From: an uncultured Bacteroidales bacterium
GTDB lineage: Bacteria; Bacteroidota; Bacteroidia; Bacteroidales; UBA932
Length of the DNA stretch: 64,000 nt
Direction: 5' to 3'
Assembly (NCBI GenBank): GCA_949294195.1
Contig: CASFGK010000027.1
Coordinates: forward strand, 1 to 64,000
This document shows, piece by piece, positions 55,616 through 64,000 of the stretch; the stretch's first letter is position 1, and each line of letters begins with the position of its first letter. The notes under the pieces are model-generated. The model was not told the origin of the DNA, did no database searches, and was given only the letters and a program-made list of their open reading frames with translations. Both the position numbers and the translations under genes were made by a program.

Positions 55616-56458
55616 TTACTGATTGTTTCCATTTCTGATATCCTCTCCCCAGAAAAGCTTGCCGGTGAGGGCGTTTATGAAATTGGAACTGTTCAACTTT
55701 ATCCGGTTCAACGAAAATCGGGCCATAGACACCGTAATCTTCGAGCCGGCGCTTATTTCGGCATTCCTGTTGTCGGCCGTGAAAAGAACTTTCCGGTCTC
55801 TGGAAACGAAGCTGATCTCTATTACAGCGCTGTCCGGGACGATCAGCGGCCTTACGTTCAGGTTGTGCGGAGCAATCGGGGAAATGATGAGGACTCTGGA
55901 TTCGGGAAGTACGATAGGACCTCCTACGCTCAGGGAATATGCCGTGGAGCCGGAACTTGTCGCTACCAGCAGTCCGTCTGACCAATACACAGGCAGGCTG
56001 TTTCCGTCTATGCTTACCGTCACGCCCAATGTGGCGGCTCCTGACCTGTGTACGGTAAACTCATTCAGGGCATACGGCCAGGAATCGATGCACGAACTGT
56101 CGGTCCCCTGAGATAAAACAGCATGGAGGAGAGCTCTTCTCTCAACAGTGAAGTCGCTGGTTTCCATAGCATTGCATACATCTTCAGGTCTGTTTTCCGA
56201 CAAGAATCCAAGACGTCCGAAGTTGACTCCAAGCACAGGAATACCGCTCTCTCCCGCAACTGTAGCCGCAGAAAGGAAAGTGCCGTCTCCGCCGACACTG
56301 AGTATCATTTCCGTTCCCGCCACAATATCCGAAGAGCTGATAACAGGATATAGCGCATATCCGAGACTGCGGAGTCCGTCTTCAAGCCTGCCATAGCGTG
56401 GCTCCGACAGGAATCTCGGGTCCCTGACAAATACGGCCAGTTTCTTTTCCGGTAGCAT
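55616..56458 (-). CDS. nadK: NAD kinase
   Basis: The start at 56458 (MLPEKKLAVFVRD) gives 280 residues; the open frame runs 80 codons further through AT-rich promoter DNA and pdxJ and is not coding. The motifs ILSVGGDGTFLSAA, GVNFGRLGFLSE and ALNEFTVHR define the ATP-NAD kinase family. It phosphorylates NAD to NADP. Divergent from pdxJ. Confidence 0.95.
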   Translation of the reverse strand: MLPEKKLAVFVRDPRFLSEPRYGRLEDGLRSLGYALYPVISSSDIVAGTEMILSVGGDGTFLSAATVAGESGIPVLGVNFGRLGFLSENRPEDVCNAMETSDFTVERRALLHAVLSQGTDSSCIDSWPYALNEFTVHRSGAATLGVTVSIDGNSLPVYWSDGLLVATSSGSTAYSLSVGGPIVLPESRVLIISPIAPHNLNVRPLIVPDSAVIEISFVSRDRKVLFTADNRNAEISAGSKITVSMARFSLNRIKLNSSNFINALTGKLFWGEDIRNGNNQ

Positions 56459-56479
56459 CAGCGTTTTTTTACAGAATTT

Positions 56480-56487
56480 CAAAATTA
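56480..56487 (-). promoter_or_regulatory. Candidate -7 box of nadK
   Basis: TAATTTTG on the minus strand matches TAnnTTTG, 21 bases before the nadK ATG. Confidence 0.5.
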
Positions 56488-56520
56488 ACACTATTTTGTA
56501 AAACTTTAAACAATAATATA

Positions 56521-56528
56521 TATTTTTG
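56521..56528 (+). promoter_or_regulatory. Candidate -7 box of pdxJ
   Basis: TATTTTTG matches TAnnTTTG. A TTTG lies 22 bases upstream (56495-56498), slightly wider than usual. It is 20 bases before the pdxJ ATG. Confidence 0.55.
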
Positions 56529-56548
56529 CGGCCTAAATATTTCAAAGC

Positions 56549-57268
56549 ATGACAAAACTGAGCGTCAACATAAACAAGATAGCCACTCTGAGGAACTCCA
56601 GAGGCGGGAACATGCCCGATGTGGAAAAAGCAGCCGCCGACTGTGAAAGATTCGGAGCCGAAGGCATAACAGTACATCCCAGACCTGACCAAAGACATAT
56701 AAGGTACTCCGATGTAAGAGCTATAAAACCGCTGATTTCAACGGAACTCAATATTGAGGGCAACCCTATACCGAAGTTCATTGACCTTGTAAATGAGGTG
56801 ATGCCGGCACAGGTGACCCTTGTCCCTGATGCGGAAGACGCACTTACATCCAATGCAGGATGGGACACCGTCAGGAACAGGTCTTTTCTTTCCGAAGTCT
56901 GCAGGGAATTCAAGTCCAAAGGCATACGGACATCCATATTCATCGGCCCCGACCCTCGCATGGCTGAAGGCGCTGCGGAATGCGGATGCGACCGGGTGGA
57001 ACTGTATACGGAAGGATACGCTTCAGGCTACGGTTCCGGCAGGGAAGAAGCCATAAGGCCCTACCTCGCTACGGCAAAAGCCGCCAGGGATTGCGGACTG
57101 GGACTCAATGCAGGACACGACCTCAACCTTGAGAACCTTGAATACTATATCAGGACCATACCCTGGACAGACGAGGTGTCCATAGGACATGCCATCATAT
57201 GCGATTCCCTGTATATGGGACTGGAAAAAACAATACAGGCATATCTCTCCAAGATTAAGATTTTTTGA
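56549..57268 (+). CDS. pdxJ: Pyridoxine 5'-phosphate synthase
   Basis: The 239-residue enzyme is a TIM barrel of the PdxJ family: KLSVNINKIATLRNSRGG, GAEGITVHPRPDQRHI, FIGPDPRMAE, LGLNAGHDLNLENL. It condenses deoxyxylulose phosphate with aminoacetone phosphate to give vitamin B6 phosphate. Length is standard. Confidence 0.97.
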   Translation: MTKLSVNINKIATLRNSRGGNMPDVEKAAADCERFGAEGITVHPRPDQRHIRYSDVRAIKPLISTELNIEGNPIPKFIDLVNEVMPAQVTLVPDAEDALTSNAGWDTVRNRSFLSEVCREFKSKGIRTSIFIGPDPRMAEGAAECGCDRVELYTEGYASGYGSGREEAIRPYLATAKAARDCGLGLNAGHDLNLENLEYYIRTIPWTDEVSIGHAIICDSLYMGLEKTIQAYLSKIKIF

Positions 57269-57269
57269 T

Positions 57270-57277
57270 TACCTTTG
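57270..57277 (+). promoter_or_regulatory. Candidate -7 box for the second OmpH-family gene
   Basis: TACCTTTG matches TAnnTTTG directly after pdxJ, 64 bases before the next ATG. Confidence 0.45.
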
Positions 57278-57341
57278 CCCGATGTCCGCCGTTTTTTCAG
57301 CGGGTACATATCTGCAATAACAACGAAAACACCTTATTATA

Positions 57342-57956
57342 ATGAAAAACGTATCTTTGATCCTCAGCATTGTTGCCATCCTGGCAGCAGCTGCATTCGG
57401 AATAATCTTTCTGACATCAGACAACGGCAAGACTGCTGACGCACAGGAAGGGACATCCACGGAAAACACAGCCTCAAAAGGCGACATAGTCTACATCCAG
57501 CTCGACCGCATACTGCAGGAATATGACATGGCAAACGACCTCAGGTCAGTAGTGGAGACCAAAGTCCAGAATATCCAGGCTGAGGTAGACAGAAGAGGAA
57601 AGAAACTCGAGAGCGATGTCAACGACTTCCAGGAGAAGCTCAACAAAGGCCTCATGACACGTTCGGTAGCAGAAGTCCAGAGCGAAAAGCTCAGACAGCA
57701 GGAAGCCGATTTCAACAACTACGCAAACCAAAAACAGAATGAGATTCTTGAAGAGCAGACAGTAATGATGAACCAGCTTGCTGACGCGATCAAGACATTC
57801 CTGGACAAGTACAATGAAGAAAAGAAGTATGCAATGATTCTCACCAACCAGGGTGGGGCTCCGGTCATCACCGGCGATGCTGCTCTCGATATCACGGACG
57901 ATGTGCTTGCAAAGCTCAATGAAGAGTACATCAAGAACAAAAACAAGAAAGACTGA
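57342..57956 (+). CDS. OmpH/Skp-like protein, second copy
   Basis: The product (204 residues) has an N-terminal hydrophobic segment (residues about 5-25), then a low-complexity linker and DIVYIQLDRILQEYDMAND, followed by a charged coiled-coil (about 70-150) and the family end KKYAMILTNQGGAPVI. No clear Ala-x-Ala cleavage site follows the hydrophobic segment, so it may stay membrane-anchored. It belongs to the same family as the OmpH next to bamA but is only distantly similar. A separate periplasmic chaperone role is inference. Confidence 0.85.
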   Translation: MKNVSLILSIVAILAAAAFGIIFLTSDNGKTADAQEGTSTENTASKGDIVYIQLDRILQEYDMANDLRSVVETKVQNIQAEVDRRGKKLESDVNDFQEKLNKGLMTRSVAEVQSEKLRQQEADFNNYANQKQNEILEEQTVMMNQLADAIKTFLDKYNEEKKYAMILTNQGGAPVITGDAALDITDDVLAKLNEEYIKNKNKKD

Positions 57957-57964
57957 CAAGTATC

Positions 57965-59101
57965 TTGAAGATAGCCATACTGTCATGTTTTTATCCTTAT
58001 AGGGGAGGAATATCTCAGTTTAACGCCTGTCTGTACGGTGAACTGAGCAAAAACCATATTGTCAAAGCATTCAATTTCAAAAGACAGTATCCGGAATTCC
58101 TTTTCCCCGGGAAGACACAGTATGTGACAGCAGACGATGAAGCCGTACCGATAGAGAGTGTATCCCTATTGGATACGGCTAATCCTTTTACATACGTCAC
58201 CACTCTCAAGGCCATCCGCGAGTGGGAGCCGGACCTGCTTGTCATCAGGTACTGGATGTCATATTTTGCGCCGTCTCTCGGGTTCATTGCCAGGCATATG
58301 AAAAAACGCTGTACGGTAATTTCCATTCTGGACAATGTCGTCCCGCACGAGCAGCGTTTCTTTGACAAGCCATTTACAAAGTATTTCCTCAAAGGCAGCC
58401 ATGCTTATGTGACACTGTGCAATGCTGTAGCGGAAGACCTGCTTGAGCTTGCCCCCGATGCGCAATACACAGTCATACAGCATCCACTTTATTCCCACTT
58501 CGGGAAAAGACTCGGGAGGGATGAGGCAGAAAGAAAACTGGGACTGGAAAGCGGGATGAAGAACATACTGTTTTTCGGACTTATCAGAGAATACAAGGGC
58601 CTGGACATTCTGATAAAAGCGTTCAAGGGTCTCGGACCGGGATACCAGCTTATAATAGCAGGCGAGCCTTATGGTTCCTTCAGCCAGTACAGGAAACTTA
58701 TAGACGAGTCCGGATGCCAGGACAGAATCCACACGTTCCTGCATTATGTAAAGGACTCGGAGGTGAAGGACTTCTTCTCTGCGGCCGATGTGTCAGTGCT
58801 TCCGTACAGAAGCGCCACACAGAGCGGCATCAGTTCCATTTCCTATCATTTTGAAGTCCCGATGATCGTGACCGATGTCGGAGGCATGAAAGAAACCATC
58901 GGAGACAGGGGAACAGGCATGATAGCAAACGAATGTACGCCGGAAGCCGTCAGGGACGCCATAAAGAAATATTTCAGCGACCGGGAAATATCGGAAAAGT
59001 ATAAAACAGCAATCAGGAAAGAAAAGGAACTTCTGTCATGGGAGACCTTCTGCAAAAAACTCATTGACTTTTCTTTCCTGTTCAAAAATACGAAAAGATG
59101 A
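57965..59101 (+). CDS. GT4 glycosyltransferase with TTG start
   Basis: The start codon is TTG at 57965, 8 bases after the OmpH-like gene; no ATG fits better. The 378-residue protein has the GT4 fold: FYPYRGGISQFNACLYGEL at the N-terminus and ILFFGLIREYKGLDILIKAF plus SVLPYRSATQSGISSISYHF in the C-terminal half. The acceptor is unknown. It lies in a conserved envelope gene row rather than the capsule locus, so lipid A/core or another envelope glycan is plausible. It overlaps the LysM gene by 4 bases. Confidence 0.85.
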   Translation: MKIAILSCFYPYRGGISQFNACLYGELSKNHIVKAFNFKRQYPEFLFPGKTQYVTADDEAVPIESVSLLDTANPFTYVTTLKAIREWEPDLLVIRYWMSYFAPSLGFIARHMKKRCTVISILDNVVPHEQRFFDKPFTKYFLKGSHAYVTLCNAVAEDLLELAPDAQYTVIQHPLYSHFGKRLGRDEAERKLGLESGMKNILFFGLIREYKGLDILIKAFKGLGPGYQLIIAGEPYGSFSQYRKLIDESGCQDRIHTFLHYVKDSEVKDFFSAADVSVLPYRSATQSGISSISYHFEVPMIVTDVGGMKETIGDRGTGMIANECTPEAVRDAIKKYFSDREISEKYKTAIRKEKELLSWETFCKKLIDFSFLFKNTKR

Positions 59102-60795
59102 TTGACAGATTAATGACGGCACTGGTTTGCGTCCTTCTCACGGCTGCTGCCCCCAGTGTCAGCGCACAGGATTATTCCGCTCCGTCCGTTTCGATTTCAA
59201 AAGAAAAAGTCAAAATGGGCGGCAAGCAGTATTTTTCACATATCGTTCTTGAAAAACAGACATTGTACTCCATCAGCAAGGCTTATGGCGTAGATCTCAA
59301 GGAGATATTCGAAGCAAATCCGGGACTTGAAGAAACAGGACTCAAAATGAATGCTGTAATTCTCATACCGGACAAATCTTCAGAAGAGCCTGATGAAGAC
59401 CGCAGGAAAAAGAAGGAAAACAAGGAGGAGGATGACAGCAAGTATATCATACATACCGTAAGGTGGTACGAAGATCTGGATGTAATAGCGGAAAAATACG
59501 GGACGACCGTCGACCTTATCAAGAAGGCCAACAACCTTAAAGGCCGGAAACTCAAGAACAGGCAAAAGCTCAGAATCCCGGTGGAGGAAGAGTCCGCTGT
59601 CGCACAGTCTTTTCCTGACAGCAATGAAACAGCGGTGAAGACAGGAGAGACCGACGGCACTTCCGGACACGAAGGGAATGTCTCGGAGGAAAGCCGTACA
59701 GCCGGAGAAAGGACTGCAATCATGCCGATAATCCGTGACAATACCATAGATGTGACACTGATGCTTCCTCTGAATGCACAGGACAGTACGGCTGGCAGCA
59801 GAAGCAATATGGACTTCTACAGCGGAGTCCTTCTTGCCGCAAAGGAGCTCGGTGACTCAGGAATCAATATAGGACTCGATGTATTCGATATTTCAGGAGG
59901 GCGCACCGTATCCGGTGAACAGGTCAGGAAAAGCGACCTTGTAATAGGCCCGGTATCCTATGGAGACCTGGGGCGGCTCATGTCCGACATAGACAACAGC
60001 ATATATGTAATCTCTCCGCTTGACCACAAAGCCGAACCGCTGGCTGCATCCTACAGGAATTTCATCCAGGTTCCCACCTCGTACTCGGTCCAGTATGCCG
60101 ACCTTGCAAGGTGGATTAAGGAAGAGAAGACCCCTCATGACTCCGTCATGGTAATATATGAAAAAGGGTTGCGTGACCGAAACGGCGTAAATACCCTTAC
60201 GCAGGAGCTTCAGGCCAACGGGATAGAATTCTCCGTCTTTTCATACAGCATTCTTGAAGGGAGGAATATCCTTGATCCGCTCAGGAGGAAAATGACCCTG
60301 ACGGCAAAAAACCATCTTCTGATAGCTTCCGAGAGCGAGGCATTTGTCAATGATGTAATCAGGAACATAAACCTGATGATCCATGAAAAATACGACGTTT
60401 CACTGTATGCTTCTTCAAAGATCAGAGGATTCGAAACTATCGAAGTAGAAAATCTGCACAACGCAAACCTGCACATTGCAGCTTCCTACTACATAGACTA
60501 TGACAGGAAGGATGTCCAGGACTTCATAATGAAATACAGGGCTCTCTTCAATACGGAGCCTACTCCGTTTGCTTTCCAGGGATATGATATCGCAAAATAT
60601 TTCATCGGTGTCCGCTCGAAATACGGGAAGGCATGGACTGCCGTGCTGCCTGTTGAAGAAGAAGATATGCTTCAGTCCGGATTCAAGTTCACCAGAATGC
60701 ACGTAGGAGAGTCTGAAATCGGATATGTAAACCAGGCTGTCAGGAGAATAGTTTACGGGCCGGACTATTCCGTCACCCTTTCAGAAGATCTTTAG
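59098..60795 (+). CDS. LysM protein with periplasmic-binding-like domain
   Basis: This 565-residue protein has a signal peptide (to about residue 23) and two LysM-type repeats (about 43-90 with LYSISKAYGVDLKEIFEANP, and about 118-165 with DVIAEKYGTTVDLIKKANN). A domain resembling the type 1 periplasmic-binding fold follows (about 215-560; DVTLMLPLNAQDS, FYSGVLLAAKELGDSGI, VIGPVSYGDL, FAFQGYDIAKYF). LysM binds peptidoglycan. The second domain resembles LppC/LpoA-like or amino-acid-binding folds, which regulate cell-wall enzymes. Its 3' end overlaps recN tail-to-tail by 23 bases. Confidence 0.82.
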   Translation: MIDRLMTALVCVLLTAAAPSVSAQDYSAPSVSISKEKVKMGGKQYFSHIVLEKQTLYSISKAYGVDLKEIFEANPGLEETGLKMNAVILIPDKSSEEPDEDRRKKKENKEEDDSKYIIHTVRWYEDLDVIAEKYGTTVDLIKKANNLKGRKLKNRQKLRIPVEEESAVAQSFPDSNETAVKTGETDGTSGHEGNVSEESRTAGERTAIMPIIRDNTIDVTLMLPLNAQDSTAGSRSNMDFYSGVLLAAKELGDSGINIGLDVFDISGGRTVSGEQVRKSDLVIGPVSYGDLGRLMSDIDNSIYVISPLDHKAEPLAASYRNFIQVPTSYSVQYADLARWIKEEKTPHDSVMVIYEKGLRDRNGVNTLTQELQANGIEFSVFSYSILEGRNILDPLRRKMTLTAKNHLLIASESEAFVNDVIRNINLMIHEKYDVSLYASSKIRGFETIEVENLHNANLHIAASYYIDYDRKDVQDFIMKYRALFNTEPTPFAFQGYDIAKYFIGVRSKYGKAWTAVLPVEEEDMLQSGFKFTRMHVGESEIGYVNQAVRRIVYGPDYSVTLSEDL

Positions 60796-62452
60796 CGTTG
60801 GCTATTGCGGATTCCGTCAGAGTGGAACCGCTTAGCATTCTCGCAATTTCAAGGACTCTCTGCTCGCCAGAGAGTTTTTTTATTGTCGTTTCAGCTCTGG
60901 AAGTACCGGAATCAACGGTCTTTGATACCAGATAATGGACATCGCCTTTAGCCGCCACCTGAGGAAGGTGCGTTATGGCAAAGACCTGCATGAAACGCCC
61001 CATCCCGCATATCAGAGTGCCCATCCTGTCAGCAACGCTTCCAGAAACCCCGGTATCTATCTCATCGAAAATCATCGTCGGCATTTTCTGATAACGGGAC
61101 ATTACAGCTTTCAGAGACAGCATGATACGGGACAACTCGCCACCTGAGGCACATTTCGCGACATCGACTGGCTCCTTACCGGTAGCGGAAAAGCTGAAAA
61201 GCACAGCATCCCGTCCGGATGAAGACATTTCGGCAGGAATGACGTCAATCTTAAATATGGAATACGGGAGTTCCAGAAAACGGAGTTTTTCCTGAATGTC
61301 CGCTGCAAGCAAAGGAGCGGCAGCAAGTCTTGATTTATGCAGGGCATCTGCTGCCGTGTCAAGTGCGGACTCCGCTTCCTTCAGTTCCGACTCGACGCTT
61401 TCCCTGCGTTCCTGCAGAGAAGCAACTCCAGCAACGGATTCGGACAGAGAATCCCTGAGAGAAATAAGCTCTCCGACACTTTTGCACGAAAACCTCTGCA
61501 TAAGACCGTAAATCAATGAAATTCTGGATTCTACGGTCTCCAGGCGGTCCGGAGAGACATCAACGGAAGAATTGGCTGCGGCAATCTCCGAATATATGTC
61601 GTCAAGCTCAAGTCTGCATGACTCCACCCTTGCAGAAAGAGCCGTCACTTCAGGCATAAAGGAGGATAGCTTCTCCAGATTTTTCTGGACAGTCTTCAAA
61701 GAAGATGAAACGGAATGGTGTACCCCATCCGGACTGTCATCAGAAAAACAGGATTCAATACTGCAAAGTCCTGATTTAATTTCTTCAGCATTTGCAAGGC
61801 GTTTCTGCTCGGCTTCCAGGTCCTCCAGTTCTCCGTCCCTGAGCCTTGCTTCATCCAACTGGCGGAATCTGGCTTCATTGTATTCCATCTCCGCAAGAGA
61901 ACGCTCTATCTGCGCGGATATTTCCCTTAGTTCCGCATCCAAGCCGTTGAATCTGCTCCACTCAGAGAGAAATCTCTCATGCAGTTCCGTATTGCCAGCA
62001 AAACTGTCAAGAATGGAAAGCCTGAACTTTCTGTCCGACAGGCGGAGCGTCTGATGCTGTGAATGGATGTCAAGAAGACGGGATGATACGGCAGCAAGTG
62101 TCTGCACAGATACCGGACAGTCATTGATAAAAGCCCTTGACCTGCCGGAGCGGCTGACTACCCTCCTGACAAGCATGACTCCGCCATCCCATTCCACATC
62201 AGAGGCATCGGCAAGCTGTCTGAGAGAAGTATCACCGCTGTCCGTATCGAACTCCGCTTCTACCACGCAGCTGTCCGCACTGTCCCCTATTACAGAAGTA
62301 TCGGCCTTGGCACCGGACACCATGGCCAGTGCTCCTATAAGGATGGATTTACCGGCTCCTGTCTGGCCGGTAATAATGACAAGACCCTCCGGAAAATCAA
62401 TGTCCAGAGAATCTATGAGTACATAGTTCTTTACATGTAGTTTTTTAAGCAT
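60773..62452 (-). CDS. recN: DNA repair protein RecN
   Basis: The product (559 residues) is an SMC-like ATPase: ITGQTGAGKSILIGAL (Walker A), a long coiled-coil middle, SGGELSRIMLSLK (signature) and MIFDEIDTGVSGSVADRMG (Walker B). Standard length and order. It acts in double-strand break repair. The rpoZ-like gene starts 8 bases upstream. Confidence 0.97.
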   Translation of the reverse strand: MLKKLHVKNYVLIDSLDIDFPEGLVIITGQTGAGKSILIGALAMVSGAKADTSVIGDSADSCVVEAEFDTDSGDTSLRQLADASDVEWDGGVMLVRRVVSRSGRSRAFINDCPVSVQTLAAVSSRLLDIHSQHQTLRLSDRKFRLSILDSFAGNTELHERFLSEWSRFNGLDAELREISAQIERSLAEMEYNEARFRQLDEARLRDGELEDLEAEQKRLANAEEIKSGLCSIESCFSDDSPDGVHHSVSSSLKTVQKNLEKLSSFMPEVTALSARVESCRLELDDIYSEIAAANSSVDVSPDRLETVESRISLIYGLMQRFSCKSVGELISLRDSLSESVAGVASLQERRESVESELKEAESALDTAADALHKSRLAAAPLLAADIQEKLRFLELPYSIFKIDVIPAEMSSSGRDAVLFSFSATGKEPVDVAKCASGGELSRIMLSLKAVMSRYQKMPTMIFDEIDTGVSGSVADRMGTLICGMGRFMQVFAITHLPQVAAKGDVHYLVSKTVDSGTSRAETTIKKLSGEQRVLEIARMLSGSTLTESAIANAKDLLKG

Positions 62453-62460
62453 CAGGGAAT

Positions 62461-62787
62461 TCAGTCATTGGAATCCTGATTCTGAGCCATTCTGTAATAA
62501 ATCTCCCCTGCTTCAAACTCCGATATTGCCGTAAGTCCCGGCTTAGGCTGCTTCTCATAGTATTTTGATATCTCTATCTGCTCCCTGTTTTCAAAGACTT
62601 CTTCCATCGTGTCCCTGTCATTCTTGAAGTCTTCGAGCTTCTTCATAAGCTCCTTTTTCTCCGCCAGTGCGATCTGGTTTGCCCTTTTGGACAGGATTAC
62701 CACTGTCTCATAGATATTTCCTGTAGGAGCTGCGAGATTGCACAGGTCGCGGGTGATTGTGTTTGTAGGAATCTTCTTGGTCGTCAT
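62461..62787 (-). CDS. rpoZ: RNA polymerase omega-like subunit, Bacteroidota type
   Basis: This 108-residue protein has the Rpb6/omega core TGNIYETVVILSKRANQIA. The linker and the acidic end are as in Bacteroidota RpoZ proteins, longer than the E. coli form. It lies between bamD and recN, a usual Bacteroidales order. Confidence 0.85.
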   Translation of the reverse strand: MTTKKIPTNTITRDLCNLAAPTGNIYETVVILSKRANQIALAEKKELMKKLEDFKNDRDTMEEVFENREQIEISKYYEKQPKPGLTAISEFEAGEIYYRMAQNQDSND

Positions 62788-62841
62788 ATCGATAAAATAT
62801 TATTGTCCTATATAATTATACATGAAGATGTCTGACAGGTT

Positions 62842-63831
62842 TCAATTTTTTCCGTTCCCTTCGGCATCTTTTATTTCCTCTTCATCTGATACAGCCTGCA
62901 TGACAACATCTTTCTCCGACTCTTCCAGCAGTTTTCTGTTCTTCCTGTCTTCCTTCCGTGCCGTACGTTCGAGCATCTTGCGCTCCTTGGCAAAATCCCT
63001 TTCGTCCACATCTTCAAAAAGTGACGTATCCACCGGCTTGCCCAAGGCTTTCTGTGCCCGTCGGTACAGTACATCAAGTTCCCTTCTGTACGGTGAATCA
63101 GGAATCTCTCCGATGAAATTCAGATAATCGTCTACAAATATCATGTACCTCTCCTTTTGCTTGGCCCTGACACTCAACTGGGCATATTTGTAGGACGACA
63201 TGGCGATATAATACAGTATGTCTTCTCTGTAGATATTTTCGGAGTTGTCTTTCAAGACATTGCGCAACGCTACTCTGGAAGCGATGTAATCCTCCATCTT
63301 ATAGTAGAGCCTTGCTGCTTCATAAGCCTTGGTATCCAGCCTTTTATTCAGGTCGTCAAGCATCTCGCCGCATACTTCCACGTTCTCGTTGTCAGGATAT
63401 TCCGCTATATACTCGTTAATGGCATTGATGGCAATGTTGGTAGGAGTCTGGTCCAGTTCATATCTCAAAGTGGAGCGGTAAAGGCAGTCTATTCTCAGAA
63501 ACCTTGCCTGCGGGGCAAAAGGACTCCTCGGAAAACTTTCCACAAAATCAGTGAAATTCGTTTCTGCCGTGTAGAAGTCAGATGCCCTGTAATTGCTCAG
63601 GCCCCAATAGTACCTCACCGTATCATCCCTGTCCGTACCGTTGGTAAGAACCGACAGCGACTCGAACAGTGCCGCGGCTTTCTGATACTTCTCGTCATCA
63701 AAATACTTGAATGCAGCCTGATATTTGGTATCGGCATCATTGCTGTTCAGCAGCATTTCATACTGGGATTTGCATGAAACCGCCAGCAATGCAGCAGTCA
63801 TGGCAACAAGGAAAAAACTGATTTGCTTCAT
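62842..63831 (-). CDS. bamD: BamD outer-membrane assembly lipoprotein
   Basis: The start at 63831 (MKQISFFLVAMTA) gives a standard lipoprotein signal (LLAVSC) and 329 residues. An ATG at 63867 overlaps the trxB stop as ATGA and would add 12 codons; translational coupling there is possible. The body holds TPR-like repeats (DADTKYQAAFKYFDDEKYQK, AARLYYKMEDYIASRVALRN) and the conserved YYIAMSSYKYAQLS. A charged Lys/Glu-rich tail ends the protein. It works with BamA in barrel-protein insertion. Confidence 0.93.
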   Translation of the reverse strand: MKQISFFLVAMTAALLAVSCKSQYEMLLNSNDADTKYQAAFKYFDDEKYQKAAALFESLSVLTNGTDRDDTVRYYWGLSNYRASDFYTAETNFTDFVESFPRSPFAPQARFLRIDCLYRSTLRYELDQTPTNIAINAINEYIAEYPDNENVEVCGEMLDDLNKRLDTKAYEAARLYYKMEDYIASRVALRNVLKDNSENIYREDILYYIAMSSYKYAQLSVRAKQKERYMIFVDDYLNFIGEIPDSPYRRELDVLYRRAQKALGKPVDTSLFEDVDERDFAKERKMLERTARKEDRKNRKLLEESEKDVVMQAVSDEEEIKDAEGNGKN

Positions 63832-63863
63832 ATTGGCCCTGAATGTATTGAAAATTAATGATT

Positions 63864-64000
<137 letters not shown>

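Noticed and set aside
56459..56698. Longer NAD kinase start
   Set aside because: The extra 80 codons run through the divergent promoter and into pdxJ on the other strand.

Overview
The window reads as chromosomal DNA of a member of the Bacteroidales (phylum Bacteroidota) with a base composition near 50% GC by eye. The evidence is the gene families (TonB receptor with an N-terminal carboxypeptidase-D-like domain, fimbrillin-like lipoproteins, CCDC81-type HU protein, DUF4922 protein, Bacteroidota-type RpoZ and BamD) and repeated matches to the Bacteroidales promoter consensus TTTG-N19-TAnnTTTG, the clearest in front of the tRNA-Asn gene. I cannot name the genus from this sequence; no rRNA gene is present.

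Layout. 0.2-4.2 kb: a TonB-dependent receptor and a downstream beta-helix lipoprotein (minus strand). 4.4-6.6 kb: a divergent pair on the plus strand, an S26B-like (Ser/His) signal-peptidase homologue and an ABC exporter. 6.6-12.4 kb: a small outer-membrane barrel and two copies of a two-gene unit, each a peptide gene of about 65 codons followed by a large lipoprotein that joins a fimbrillin-like region to a phosphatidylinositol-phospholipase-C-like fold lacking the catalytic histidines. 12.4-39.3 kb: one long minus-strand exopolysaccharide or capsule locus. Read in its own direction it runs flippase, aminotransferase, broken PLP-enzyme fragment, ATP-grasp/HAD fusion, pyruvyltransferase-like protein, many glycosyltransferases, UDP-galactopyranose mutase, Wzy-like polymerase, GT11 fucosyltransferase, acetyltransferase, initiating sugar transferase, a PqqD/nucleotidyltransferase/HPr-kinase-like trio, then Wza and Wzc. 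39.3-40.0 kb: unassigned DNA with a strong terminator. 40-50 kb: an AmpG-like permease, a HIT-like/SpoIID fusion, a glycosyltransferase, Nudix hydrolase, split ThrE exporter, AspT/YidE-like transporter and acyl-ACP thioesterase. 50-64 kb: HU-like protein, tRNA-Asn, and core envelope and housekeeping genes (two OmpH/Skp proteins, bamA, uppS, nadK, pdxJ, a LysM protein, recN, rpoZ, bamD and the end of trxB).

How it fits together. The polysaccharide locus carries functions for a branched polymer with galactofuranose, fucose, an amino sugar and acetyl and pyruvyl-type or amino-acid decorations, polymerised by Wzy and exported through Wza/Wzc. The most interesting signal is a set of G/C homopolymer runs of 7-9 bases between 9.7 and 39.8 kb. 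Five lie in reading frames of surface-related genes. Three of those five are one base out of the frame that homology demands, and two are in frame. This is the pattern of slipped-strand (phase-variable) contingency loci, here apparently acting on the small peptides, an acetyltransferase, an acyltransferase remnant and a PLP-enzyme remnant. Sequencing error in the runs is the main alternative.
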